This document shows, piece after piece, positions 43,931 to 52,136 of a DNA stretch of 64,000 nt (position 1 is the first letter of the stretch; every line of letters starts with the position of its first letter). The stretch covers positions 124,001 to 188,000 of the forward strand of contig JAJUFC010000002.1 of NCBI GenBank assembly GCA_029263855.1. Reading direction: 5' to 3'. This DNA comes from Candidatus Thermochlorobacteriaceae bacterium. Its GTDB lineage: Bacteria; Bacteroidota; Chlorobiia; Chlorobiales; Thermochlorobacteraceae. Position numbers and translations under genes: made by a program. The notes under the pieces were generated by a model. It ran no database searches and had not been told where the DNA came from. It saw only the letters and a list, made by a program, of their open reading frames with translations.

Positions 43931-46115
43931 GTTCAGACTTGCAATCGTCAAGTCGACCGCGTGGTTACTCGCGCCTATTATTTCGCTTTCGCTATCGCTG
44001 ATTCTTACGCAAGTTCCCCTGTTCAACACACTGGGCTATGAATCGTCGTTAGTGCTTGGGATTGTATTGCCATTTTTTCTCGGATTACTATCGGCAACAA
44101 GCCTTTCGCGTGTAGAAAAATTTTCATCGGCAATTTTCACCCTTCTTGCGCCGCCGCTGGTGATGCTGGTCAATATGCTCTTTGTGCGTAATTGCTCCTA
44201 CCTTGAAGGATTAGGCTTCTATGTGCTTTCTGTTGGCTTTGGCAGTTTGTTTGCTTACGCACTCATGCGCTTTTTGAAGTCGCTGAACTTCAAATTCACG
44301 ATTGCTGTGTATGTGAGTTTATATGTTGGAATAATTCTTTTGCCGACGCTTTACCGATTTTACTTCACGCCGCAAATTTTCTTTTTCAATCACATCTTTG
44401 GTTTTTTTTCAGGCGCGATTTATGACGATGCCATCGAGTTGGAATGGCGATACTTGCTCTTCCGCGTTGAAACCTTGCTTCTTTGCGCATTCCTATTGCT
44501 CTTTTCATTTCGCCAAAGATTTTCAAAGCGCGATTTAATTGTGCTGACAATTTCTTTCGGACCGCTCATTTTGCCGTTTGAACTTGGAAGCGATGAATTC
44601 GGCTTCACTTCATCTCACGAAACGCTCTCGCAAGCACTCGTTCCGATTGATGCCGACGGGCATTGGCGCATAAGCCCGCAAACCGATTCGCTTACACGCG
44701 CACGCACGGCTCTGCACCTCGAGCAAGAACTGCGCGACCTCAAAAACGCGCTCGCGCTCGATACCTTACCGAACATCTCGATTTTCATTTATCCTAATGC
44801 CGATGACAAACGCAAATACACTGGCGCGGAAAACGTAGAGTTCACTAAAACTTGGCGAAATGAAATTCACATCACCGAGCAAAGTTTTCAAAGCACCATT
44901 CGTCACGAACTCGTGCATATCCTTTTTGCGCGCTACGGCATTTCAGGGCTTGGACTTTCAAGTAGCATCGGACTTGTCGAAGGGATTGCCGTCGCATTTG
45001 AATCGCCCGACTTTGATTGGACGCCGCACGAACTTGCCGCCGCCATCATCAAAAACAATCTTGCGCCGAACAAACTTGAATCGCTTTTAGGCTCGTTTGG
45101 ATTTTGGACAGGGCTTGGCGCAACCAGTTACACCTTGATGGGCTCGTTTGTGCGCTACCTTGTCGACACTTACGGCATTGAATCCTTCAAATCCGTTTAT
45201 GCCACAAGCAACTTTTCGCTTTTCTACAACAAGCCAATTAACGGACTAATGTTGGAGTGGAAAGAATTTCTTTCGGAACAAACCGTGCCGCCCGCGCTCG
45301 ATTCCGCCGTCGTTTATCGCTTCAAACGCAAGACGATTTTTCAAACCGAGTGCCCGCACCGCGTTGCCGTTGAACTTAAATATGGCTCAAAAGCCCTTTC
45401 CGAAAAGCGATATAAAGAGGCTCAAAAGCGGTTTGAAACCGTACTCGCGCTCACCGAAGGCAAAAACTCGCGCGCCATTCAAGGCTACTTTTCGTCTTGC
45501 TTGTTACAAAACTTGTTGGATTCGCTTGCGCTCGATGCCGTTTTCTACAAAGCCGATTCGCTCACGCGCCGACTCACGAAGACTGAACCGATGTTGTTCA
45601 GCGTCGCCAACGCGATGCTTTGGACTCGCTTCGGCTCAAAGGATTCTGTGCAAATTCTCTTGAACCGTGTCAAAGAAGCGTCGCTCTCATTCAATTACGA
45701 CTACGCGGTTGCTTTGCGTTTAGCGTCGCTCGCCTTTGGTCTTGACCCAACTTACTTTTCGCCTTTGATTTCCAATTCAGAACGAGACGCACTGCTTGCA
45801 CGCGAACTCGAGGCGAAAAAAGATTCGTCTGCGCAAGCCTTCATCAAATTTTTGAAAGCAGAACGATTGCTCGCGCAAGGCAATGATAGCAGTGCCGTCG
45901 ATTTACTGCTCTCGCTTCCTACGCTTGAACACCCCGAACTTGAATTTCAACGCCGATACGATACGCTTGAAGCCTTGCTTCGCTTAGGCAAGCGCGATAT
46001 GATTCCAGAGGCGATTGTTCAAGCCAAAACTTGTGCGTCCGAATTTGTCAGCAGAAAGCGAAAAGAAGAAGCCATTGATGCGCTTCTTGCGCTTTATGGT
46101 TGGCAGAGCGATTAG
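43920..46115 (+). CDS. Membrane metallopeptidase with TPR tail (peptidase MA-like gluzincin)
   Basis: A 731-residue protein with six or seven membrane helices in residues 1-210 (IISLSLSLILTQVPLF, LVLGIVLPFFLGLLSATS). A zinc-peptidase domain follows with RHELVHILF at 328-336 (HExxH) and GLVEGIAVAFE about 355, matching the MA-type third ligand Glu. A TPR-like C-terminus is present (KRYKEAQKRFETVLALTEG). It is probably in the inner membrane with the catalytic site in the periplasm. The start overlaps the truncated CHAT-like gene, so the two form a translational unit downstream of bchZ. The substrate is unknown. Confidence 0.8.
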   Translation: MENKFRLAIVKSTAWLLAPIISLSLSLILTQVPLFNTLGYESSLVLGIVLPFFLGLLSATSLSRVEKFSSAIFTLLAPPLVMLVNMLFVRNCSYLEGLGFYVLSVGFGSLFAYALMRFLKSLNFKFTIAVYVSLYVGIILLPTLYRFYFTPQIFFFNHIFGFFSGAIYDDAIELEWRYLLFRVETLLLCAFLLLFSFRQRFSKRDLIVLTISFGPLILPFELGSDEFGFTSSHETLSQALVPIDADGHWRISPQTDSLTRARTALHLEQELRDLKNALALDTLPNISIFIYPNADDKRKYTGAENVEFTKTWRNEIHITEQSFQSTIRHELVHILFARYGISGLGLSSSIGLVEGIAVAFESPDFDWTPHELAAAIIKNNLAPNKLESLLGSFGFWTGLGATSYTLMGSFVRYLVDTYGIESFKSVYATSNFSLFYNKPINGLMLEWKEFLSEQTVPPALDSAVVYRFKRKTIFQTECPHRVAVELKYGSKALSEKRYKEAQKRFETVLALTEGKNSRAIQGYFSSCLLQNLLDSLALDAVFYKADSLTRRLTKTEPMLFSVANAMLWTRFGSKDSVQILLNRVKEASLSFNYDYAVALRLASLAFGLDPTYFSPLISNSERDALLARELEAKKDSSAQAFIKFLKAERLLAQGNDSSAVDLLLSLPTLEHPELEFQRRYDTLEALLRLGKRDMIPEAIVQAKTCASEFVSRKRKEEAIDALLALYGWQSD

Positions 46116-47065
46116 CGCAAAAACGCAAACGACAGATGAATTGAATCTCCGACGAAGGTGGCGTTTCCGTAGAGCCGTCGTTGATAATCAATCAAGACCG
46201 CAAAAGTGGGCGAAAACCTCGCTTGCAAGCCGAGAAACGCTTGACCGTAACGCTCGTCGCCCAAGATGTTGAGGGGGCGCGTGGCGGCAGGGCGCGGAAT
46301 TTCTCCAATGCCGATGAGCGTGTTCAAATCGCCAAGCGATGCAATCCCCGAAAAGCCTACACGAAATTGAACTTCTTCTGCCGCCGATATGCCGACTTCT
46401 ACACGATACAAGGCTTGATTTTTGTAATCGCCGCCACGCAAACGGTAGCCTGTATCAAAAAGCAAATACGCAGGAATACGGTTGAGAAAAAATGTTAGTT
46501 CGCCGAGCAAACGCGCGTCATAGTCGAGCATTCCTGTGCCGAGCGCGACGGGCGCGAGAATATCTCCTGTCGGCAATTTCACGCCCACTTGCGTTGCAAG
46601 CCGAAACGGAAATTTGAGTTCAGACGGATTCAAGAGTTCATAGCGCCCCCAAATCCAAAGGTCGGTGAAGCCTGACGAGGTGATGCTTTTTGCAAGAAAC
46701 GTCGGAACGCCTTGCGGGAAATCCGTTTCCGTGTAGGTGGTAGCAATGCCGCGATAGCCCAAATAACCAACAAGGGTGAGTTTGCGCGAGTAACCATATT
46801 CGTAATGAAGTCCAACCAATCGGTCAGTGAAACGCGCATCGGTAACAGGGAAGGACGTTTCGTCGGTGGTCGCTACGCGGAAGAGGTCGCGCCGAAATCC
46901 TGCGCTCGCAAATTCTTCTGATGCTTCAAAGTAAGATGTCGTAATCCAATAAACAGACCTTTGGGGCTGAAGCGGCTTAACCGACCAAAACGCGCGTTCT
47001 TGCGCAAAACTGCTTGTAGCGAAACAAAGTAGCAGGATAATGAAGACGAACATTCGGCGACTCAT
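46112..47065 (-). CDS. Predicted outer-membrane beta-barrel protein, unknown function
   Basis: A 317-residue protein with a signal peptide (CFATSSFAQ, about 21). Amphipathic strands follow, rich in Tyr, Arg and Gly (LVGLHYEYGYSRKLTLVGYL, YRLRGGDYKNQALYRVEVGI), and it ends in a barrel-type aromatic C-terminus (HLSFAFLR). I do not recognise a named family; a transporter or adhesin barrel are both possible. Its 3' end overlaps the end of the membrane peptidase gene by four bases in a convergent arrangement. Confidence 0.7.
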   Translation of the reverse strand: MSRRMFVFIILLLCFATSSFAQERAFWSVKPLQPQRSVYWITTSYFEASEEFASAGFRRDLFRVATTDETSFPVTDARFTDRLVGLHYEYGYSRKLTLVGYLGYRGIATTYTETDFPQGVPTFLAKSITSSGFTDLWIWGRYELLNPSELKFPFRLATQVGVKLPTGDILAPVALGTGMLDYDARLLGELTFFLNRIPAYLLFDTGYRLRGGDYKNQALYRVEVGISAAEEVQFRVGFSGIASLGDLNTLIGIGEIPRPAATRPLNILGDERYGQAFLGLQARFSPTFAVLIDYQRRLYGNATFVGDSIHLSFAFLR

Positions 47066-47119
47066 TCGCGCATGGTTTTCACAAAGGGTTCAAGAAGTTG
47101 CAAATATACAACAATCGCT

Positions 47120-48049
47120 TTATGCTGTTGCGCTCAATTTCGCCCCTTGATTCGTTTCGCCCACGCGCAGAATGAAAATTTCTTTGAGCGACGGCTCGGC
47201 AAGTTCGAAGCGCGTCAGGTCGGTGTTGTCGCCGATGAGCGCGAGTACTTCTTTGGGTTTTGTGCCGTCGAGCAATTTGAGCTCGGCATACTTTGGCTGT
47301 CGGTCGCGCACTTCGACTTTGCCCATGGCGACAGCGGCATCAATGAACGCATCGCTTCCGTCAAGCTCTATGTGAAGCATATTTTTGCCGTAAGATTTTT
47401 TCACCTCGCGCACATTGCCATCTAACACTTTCTCGCCGTTGTTAATCAAACAAATTGAATCACAGATTTTTTCTACTTGCTCCATTCGATGCGTCGAGAA
47501 AAGAATCGTTTTTCCCGATTTTTTTAGCTCGAGAATAATATCCATTACGAGTTCGGAATTAATCGGGTCTAATCCTGAAAACGGCTCGTCCAAAATGAGC
47601 AATTCGGGTTCATGTAGCACAACGGAAATAAACTGCACTTTTTGTTGCATTCCTTTGGAGAGTTCTTCCACTTTCTTTTCCGCCCACGACTCAATTTCAA
47701 ATCGTTTGAGCCACGCCATCGCTTTCGTTTTGGCTTCCGCTCTCGGCACGCCTTTGAGTTCGGCAAAATAGACGAGCAACTCGCCGACTTTCATTTTTTT
47801 ATACAAGCCACGCTCTTCGGGCAAGTATCCAATTTTGGATTGAAGCTCCATGCGCATTGGCTCGCCGAGAAATTCAATCGTGCCGCTATCGGGAAGCGTT
47901 ATGCCGCAAATCATGCGAATGGTCGAGGTCTTTCCTGCGCCGTTCGGTCCGAGTATGCCGTAAATTTCTCCGCGTTTCACCGAAAGCGAAAGATTCTTGA
48001 CGGCAACTTTTCCATCATACATTTTTGAAATAGCATTGATGTTGAGCAT
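47120..48049 (-). CDS. ABC transporter ATP-binding protein (NatA/DUF4162 type)
   Basis: A 309-residue ATPase with Walker A LGPNGAGKTST (about 35-45), Q-loop PEERGLYKKMKV, signature ELSKGMQQKVQ and Walker B LLILDEPFSGLDPINSE. The C-terminal half (about 220-309) is a DUF4162-like domain. This form is usual in exporters paired with an ABC-2 membrane permease (NatA-NatB-like). No permease is beside it, so the partner is elsewhere. Confidence 0.88.
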   Translation of the reverse strand: MLNINAISKMYDGKVAVKNLSLSVKRGEIYGILGPNGAGKTSTIRMICGITLPDSGTIEFLGEPMRMELQSKIGYLPEERGLYKKMKVGELLVYFAELKGVPRAEAKTKAMAWLKRFEIESWAEKKVEELSKGMQQKVQFISVVLHEPELLILDEPFSGLDPINSELVMDIILELKKSGKTILFSTHRMEQVEKICDSICLINNGEKVLDGNVREVKKSYGKNMLHIELDGSDAFIDAAVAMGKVEVRDRQPKYAELKLLDGTKPKEVLALIGDNTDLTRFELAEPSLKEIFILRVGETNQGAKLSATA

Positions 48050-48137
48050 AGATGAATCCGCTTGATGTTGAAGTAATGCAAAGCCTTACGCCCTCTCTGT
48101 TGTGGAAGTTACACAGGCGGAAGTTTTTGGCGGGCAT

Positions 48138-48172
48138 AAAAAAAGCAGAGCGCCTCTCTTGAAACGCTCTGC
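48138..48172 (-). terminator. Terminator downstream of the DUF4412 gene
   Basis: GCAGAGCG and CGCTCTGC form an 8-bp stem with a 12-base loop on the minus strand, followed by seven T. It lies about 110 bases after the DUF4412 stop, beyond the ACTAC/ACTGC tract. Confidence 0.85.
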
Positions 48173-48199
48173 CTTAATACAACATAAAGAGCATGTGAT

Positions 48200-48274
48200 A
48201 CTGCTTACTACTGAATACTGCTCTTACTACTAATTACTACTAACTACACTACTAACTACTGATACTACTACTGC
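48200..48274. repeat. ACTGC/ACTAC word array
   Basis: About 75 bases of ACTGC, ACTAC and ACTGA words spaced 3-9 bases apart, in the 3' untranslated region of the DUF4412 gene. The words match the ACTGC array before pscA at 15254-15314. Nothing is encoded. Confidence 0.7.
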
Positions 48275-48281
48275 CGCAAAT

Positions 48282-48932
48282 TTAATTCACTTCCACCTTG
48301 CTGTCCACATCTTGAAACGATTTTGGCAGCTCAAAAAAAGACGGTTTGAACGATTTTCTCGTTATGCGCTTGGCTTCAATGCGCGCGCTTGCGGCTGGCT
48401 CTGATGCAATGACTTTGAGCGGAAAGCCGTTGAGATTTTCTTTTTGCATGACTTCAACGGCATTTGGACTAATGCCAATGAGCGCGCCTGCATCGGCAAG
48501 TCGTGTCAGCGTTGTAGAATCCACAAGCGATTCTGCCGTCCATACTTCAATCGTGCGTTTCGCGCTTTTGAGCATGAAGTGATGGCACATCACGTTCAAG
48601 ATTTTTTCCTTTCCGAATTTTTCCACTTCAAATTTTTCCAATTTTCCGATTGAAGATGAAAGGCGTCGTTGCTCTTGCAGGTCAATTTCGCGATAGGTTT
48701 TGGCTTTTGTATTGAGCCGATAGGCGTTGGTGCTGTCGCGGGGAAAAACTATCGTGAAAGCCGATGTTCCTTTGAAATCCGCACGAATGCCTTTGGGCGA
48801 GAGCAATAGTTCGAGTTCGCCGTTTTGTTGGTCGGATTGCACCTGCAAGGTGATTGCGCCTTCAAACACTTGCGCTCGAAGAAGTGAGGTGAAGCAGAGC
48901 CACAAGAGAAGCAGGTTAATGCGTAATCGCAT
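48282..48932 (-). CDS. DUF4412-like exported protein
   Basis: A 216-residue protein with a signal peptide (RINLLLLWLCFTSLLRAQ). The ATG at 48932 is preferred over 49124 because the signal peptide starts there. The body fits the DUF4412 pattern: VFEGAITLQVQSDQ, VFPRDSTNAYRLNTKAKTYR, EKILNVMCHHFMLK, VEVWTAESLVD and FFELPKSFQDVDSK. A role in the envelope is likely but unknown. Its start overlaps the end of the DUF4159 gene by 17 bases, so the two are expressed together. Confidence 0.75.
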   Translation of the reverse strand: MRLRINLLLLWLCFTSLLRAQVFEGAITLQVQSDQQNGELELLLSPKGIRADFKGTSAFTIVFPRDSTNAYRLNTKAKTYREIDLQEQRRLSSSIGKLEKFEVEKFGKEKILNVMCHHFMLKSAKRTIEVWTAESLVDSTTLTRLADAGALIGISPNAVEVMQKENLNGFPLKVIASEPAASARIEAKRITRKSFKPSFFELPKSFQDVDSKVEVN

Positions 48933-49581
48933 ATAGCACAATGTTTGCTCCGAATTGCAGAGCTTCTTCGCGTTTTTCGGGTGGGTCGTTGTGAATTTCA
49001 GGATTTGCCCAACCGTCGCTTGGATTAGATTCGTAGGTGTAGAGCAAGACGAGGCGATTGTCATAAAAAAGTCCGAAGGTTTGGGGTGGTTGATTGTCGT
49101 GCTCATGGATTTTCGGTGCGCCATTCGGGAACTTGAAAAAGATGTTGAAGATTGGGTGTGAATACGGCAGTTCCACTAAGTCCGTTCCGCTGAACAGACG
49201 CCTCACTTCTCGGCGAAAACTTTTATCCATTCCGTAGTCGTCATCGACATAAATGAATCCGCCCGATTTGAGATAGGCACGCAAGTTTTCGAGCTCGGCT
49301 TCGGTGAAGCGCACATTGCCGTGCCCTGTCATAAAGACGAAGCGATACTGAAAGATGTTCGGGCTTGCCGCTTCGACGATGTCTTCTTTTTCGGGCGTGG
49401 CAATGCTGGTTTTTTCTTTGACGAATCGCATGAGGTTCGGTACGGCGGAAGGGTCGTTATACCAATCGCCACCGCCACTGTATTTGAGTCGTGCACAGCG
49501 AAATGCAGGCGGCACTTTCTGCGCCCACAGTGTCGCCTCGCCAAGCATAAGCCATGCGAAAACAAGAATCGCTACTCTCAA
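48916..49581 (-). CDS. DUF4159 exported protein
   Basis: A 221-residue protein with a signal peptide (MLGEATLWAQ) and one DUF4159 domain: CARLKYSGGGDWYNDPSAV, FMTGHGNVRFTEAELENL, LRAYLKSGGFIYVDDDYG, LPYSHPIFNIFFKFP and the C-terminal NIVLYAITH. DUF4159 has a class I glutamine-amidotransferase-like fold; its activity is unknown, and it often sits near MoxR/von Willebrand-type envelope operons, which are not seen here. It is 13 bases downstream of nhaA on the same strand. Confidence 0.85.
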   Translation of the reverse strand: MRVAILVFAWLMLGEATLWAQKVPPAFRCARLKYSGGGDWYNDPSAVPNLMRFVKEKTSIATPEKEDIVEAASPNIFQYRFVFMTGHGNVRFTEAELENLRAYLKSGGFIYVDDDYGMDKSFRREVRRLFSGTDLVELPYSHPIFNIFFKFPNGAPKIHEHDNQPPQTFGLFYDNRLVLLYTYESNPSDGWANPEIHNDPPEKREEALQFGANIVLYAITH

Positions 49582-49594
49582 CCGTTCAAAAAGT

Positions 49595-50788
49595 TTATGA
49601 TTCGGCTACTACGAGTTTTGGCACAGGTTGCAGTTTCAATATCAAAAATCCTGCAAGCCCTGCGGTAACGGAGGTCATCAATACCGATATTTTTGACGCC
49701 GCCACAATATCAGGATTGCTTTCAAAGGCTAAAACTGTAATGAAAATGGACATCGTAAATCCGATTCCGCCTAAAAATCCCGCGCCGAAAAAATGCTTCC
49801 AAGTCGTGCCGCGCGGATACTCGGCAATTTTCAGTTTAATGGCGATTAACGTCGCTCCCAAAATGCCGACCGATTTTCCGACAAAGAGTCCCAAGAAAAT
49901 GCCTAAACTATTCGCCGAGAACAGCCCTTGCCACCAATTTTCAGAAAAGATGATGCACGTATTGGCTAAGGCGAAAATCGGCATAATCACAAACAACACG
50001 GGCGCGTGAAGCGCGTGCTGTAAGCGATAAGAGGGCGACGATTCCGAGCCGTCTCTAAACGGAATCGCAAATGCAAGCAATACGCCTGCAATCGTCGCGT
50101 GAATGCCTGATTCCATCATGCAATACCACATCACCACACCGAGCACGAGATAAATCCAAAGCGCATCAACTTTTAAGCGATTCAAAATTAACATCACCAC
50201 GAAAATGCTCATTGCGCCGAGAAAAAACGCGAGCGAAAATCCTTTTGAATAGAAAATTGCGATAACGATAATCGCACCCAAGTCGTCAATAATTGCCAAC
50301 GCCGTTAAGAAGACCTTGACCGCAAGCGGCACATTTTTTCCAACCATCGCCAAAATGCCGAGCGCGAAGGCAATATCGGTTGCCATTGGAATTCCGAATC
50401 CTGCTTGCGTTTCCGTTCCTGAATTGAGAGCGAGATGAAGTGCCGCAGGTAGCAACATTCCACCAAGTGCGGCAAATATCGGAAGCGTGGCTTTGCGCAG
50501 GTCGGAAAGTTCACCCGCGTAAATTTCGCGCTCAATTTCTAATCCGACGAGCAAAAAGAAAATCGCCATCAAGCCATCGTTAATCCAATGTTCAAGACTG
50601 TGCTTGAGATTCAGATAGTCGGTTTTAACGCCAATTTTTGCGTGCCAAAAGTCGACATAAACTTGACCGAGCAATACATTTGCCATCAACAGCGATAGCA
50701 CGGTGCTTGCCAAGAGAAGTAGCCCCGACGATCGATTGCTTTCTGTGAACTCTTTGAACAGTTTGGTGAATTTGAGCGAGAACGGCAT
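49595..50788 (-). CDS. nhaA: Na+/H+ antiporter NhaA
   Basis: A 397-residue inner-membrane antiporter that expels Na+ in exchange for protons. Twelve helices are expected. The ion-binding pair is in AIIDDLGAIIVIA (two adjacent Asp), with the pH and assembly motifs PMATDIAFALGILAMVGK and VGLEIEREIYAGELSDLRKA. The start (MPFSLKFTKLFKEF) is plausible. It suggests a sodium-containing habitat, in line with the SSS symporter. It is downstream of mreD on the same strand with an 18-base gap. Confidence 0.95.
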   Translation of the reverse strand: MPFSLKFTKLFKEFTESNRSSGLLLLASTVLSLLMANVLLGQVYVDFWHAKIGVKTDYLNLKHSLEHWINDGLMAIFFLLVGLEIEREIYAGELSDLRKATLPIFAALGGMLLPAALHLALNSGTETQAGFGIPMATDIAFALGILAMVGKNVPLAVKVFLTALAIIDDLGAIIVIAIFYSKGFSLAFFLGAMSIFVVMLILNRLKVDALWIYLVLGVVMWYCMMESGIHATIAGVLLAFAIPFRDGSESSPSYRLQHALHAPVLFVIMPIFALANTCIIFSENWWQGLFSANSLGIFLGLFVGKSVGILGATLIAIKLKIAEYPRGTTWKHFFGAGFLGGIGFTMSIFITVLAFESNPDIVAASKISVLMTSVTAGLAGFLILKLQPVPKLVVAES

Positions 50789-50806
50789 GTGATGCTTGAA
50801 AATGTT

Positions 50807-51271
50807 TTAGGTGAATCGCTTTGCGCCTTCAAAGAACAAATACGCAAACGGCAGGTTGTAAAGACTTGTTGCAACCGCCGAGAGCGTCCATTTGAAGAAA
50901 GGTGCTTGCAATGCTGTTGACACGAGTTCGTAAGCAGACGTTCCAAATAATGCGGCTAATGCTGTTGCTATCAGAAAGTTTGAGACTTTTTCGAGGTCAT
51001 CAGGATTGGAAAAAAAACCCGCCACGAATCCAGAGACTGTTTTTGCAAACGCATCAAGTCCCATTGTGCCGTGAAGCAAATCCATCAAGAGACCAATGAC
51101 AAAGCCTGCGGTTGTGCCGAAGCTTTGTCCTTCGCGGCGAGCAATCCAAACGGCAAGAAGGAGCATGGCGTCGGGCTTTGCACCGAAGATAAGCAGACGG
51201 TCAAAAAGCAGTTTTTGAAGAAATCCCAGCGCAATCGCGCCGACGACATACCAAAGAATGCGCTGTCTCAA
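50807..51271 (-). CDS. mreD: Rod shape-determining protein MreD
   Basis: A 154-residue inner-membrane protein with five helices, matching MreD in length and in its motifs (GAKPDAMLLLAVWIARREGQ, FVIGLLMDLLHGTMGLDAFA). It works with MreC, MreB and RodA in elongating the cell wall. It directly follows mreC (21 bases). mreB is not in the window. Confidence 0.88.
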   Translation of the reverse strand: MRQRILWYVVGAIALGFLQKLLFDRLLIFGAKPDAMLLLAVWIARREGQSFGTTAGFVIGLLMDLLHGTMGLDAFAKTVSGFVAGFFSNPDDLEKVSNFLIATALAALFGTSAYELVSTALQAPFFKWTLSAVATSLYNLPFAYLFFEGAKRFT

Positions 51272-51292
51272 ACGAGTTGAAAAGAAATGACT

Positions 51293-52135
51293 TTATTGAA
51301 ATTCCCTGTAACGTGCCCGCAGTTGATTCTGCTCAACATTCGGCTTGGTTAAATCTACAAATACATGCTCGAGCGTGCTGAAATCCACCGAGAGCGACAC
51401 GCGAATTTTCTGAAATAAATCATTGTCGTTGGGTTCGGCTCGCTCAACCGTTCCGACGGGAATGTTCGCGTTCGCAAACGAACTGAACTCCGTCGTCAAA
51501 AGCCGCTCTCCGACATCGATTTTTCGGCTAGTTGGAATGTGCAAGAGTTGTGAAGTCGCGATGTCTCCGCCCGCCCAATGCACGACACCGAGCAAGCGTG
51601 TTTTTTCCGACACCACGCTAACTTTGAAATCCGAATTAATTACAGGTTGAACGATGGCAAAGTGTGGCGATGTCAAAATAATTCTTCCTGCCAAGCCTTT
51701 ATCGGTCAAAACTGCCATGCCGATTTCTACGCCGTCTTGCGAGCCTGCATCAATCATAAACAGGTTGCGTTCGGGGTGAAAGGTTCTATCAACGACGTGA
51801 GCGAAGTGAAGTGCACGCGGGGTTTCGGCTTTGCAGTTAAGGAGTTCTCGAAGTTTTTCGTTTTCAATTTGCGCCGTGCGCATGCGGCTGACTTCAGCCG
51901 AGAGTTCGGCGTTGGTAGCAAGTAGTGCGGCGTTTTCATCAATCAATCCGAAATATCGATTCCAAGTTTTGAGTGGCGTTTCAATCGCACCAAACAGCTC
52001 GACACTTGCGCCACGAATCGCATGCAAGGCGGGCGTATCACGATTGACGAGCAACCCAAGCGAAATCAAACAGAACACAATGAGCAAAATGTATTGCCGA
52101 AAATCGTAAATGATGAAATCGAGTAACTGCCTCAT
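51293..52135 (-). CDS. mreC: Rod shape-determining protein MreC
   Basis: A 280-residue protein with a short cytoplasmic start, one membrane helix (YILLIVFCLISLGLLVN, about 15-32), a coiled coil (about 65-100, LATNAELSAEVSRMRTAQIE) and the periplasmic beta-domain: VDRTFHPERNLFMIDAGS, QDGVEIGMAVLTDKGLAGRI and VGTVERAEPNDNDLFQKI. It organises the elongasome with MreB and PBP2. It starts one base after the ABC permease stop, so it may share a transcript with that unrelated gene. Confidence 0.93.
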   Translation of the reverse strand: MRQLLDFIIYDFRQYILLIVFCLISLGLLVNRDTPALHAIRGASVELFGAIETPLKTWNRYFGLIDENAALLATNAELSAEVSRMRTAQIENEKLRELLNCKAETPRALHFAHVVDRTFHPERNLFMIDAGSQDGVEIGMAVLTDKGLAGRIILTSPHFAIVQPVINSDFKVSVVSEKTRLLGVVHWAGGDIATSQLLHIPTSRKIDVGERLLTTEFSSFANANIPVGTVERAEPNDNDLFQKIRVSLSVDFSTLEHVFVDLTKPNVEQNQLRARYREFQ

Positions 52136-52136
52136 C

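Noticed and set aside
48933-49124. N-terminal extension of the DUF4412 gene
   Set aside because: It lies inside the DUF4159 gene and would bury the signal peptide; the ATG at 48932 restores it.
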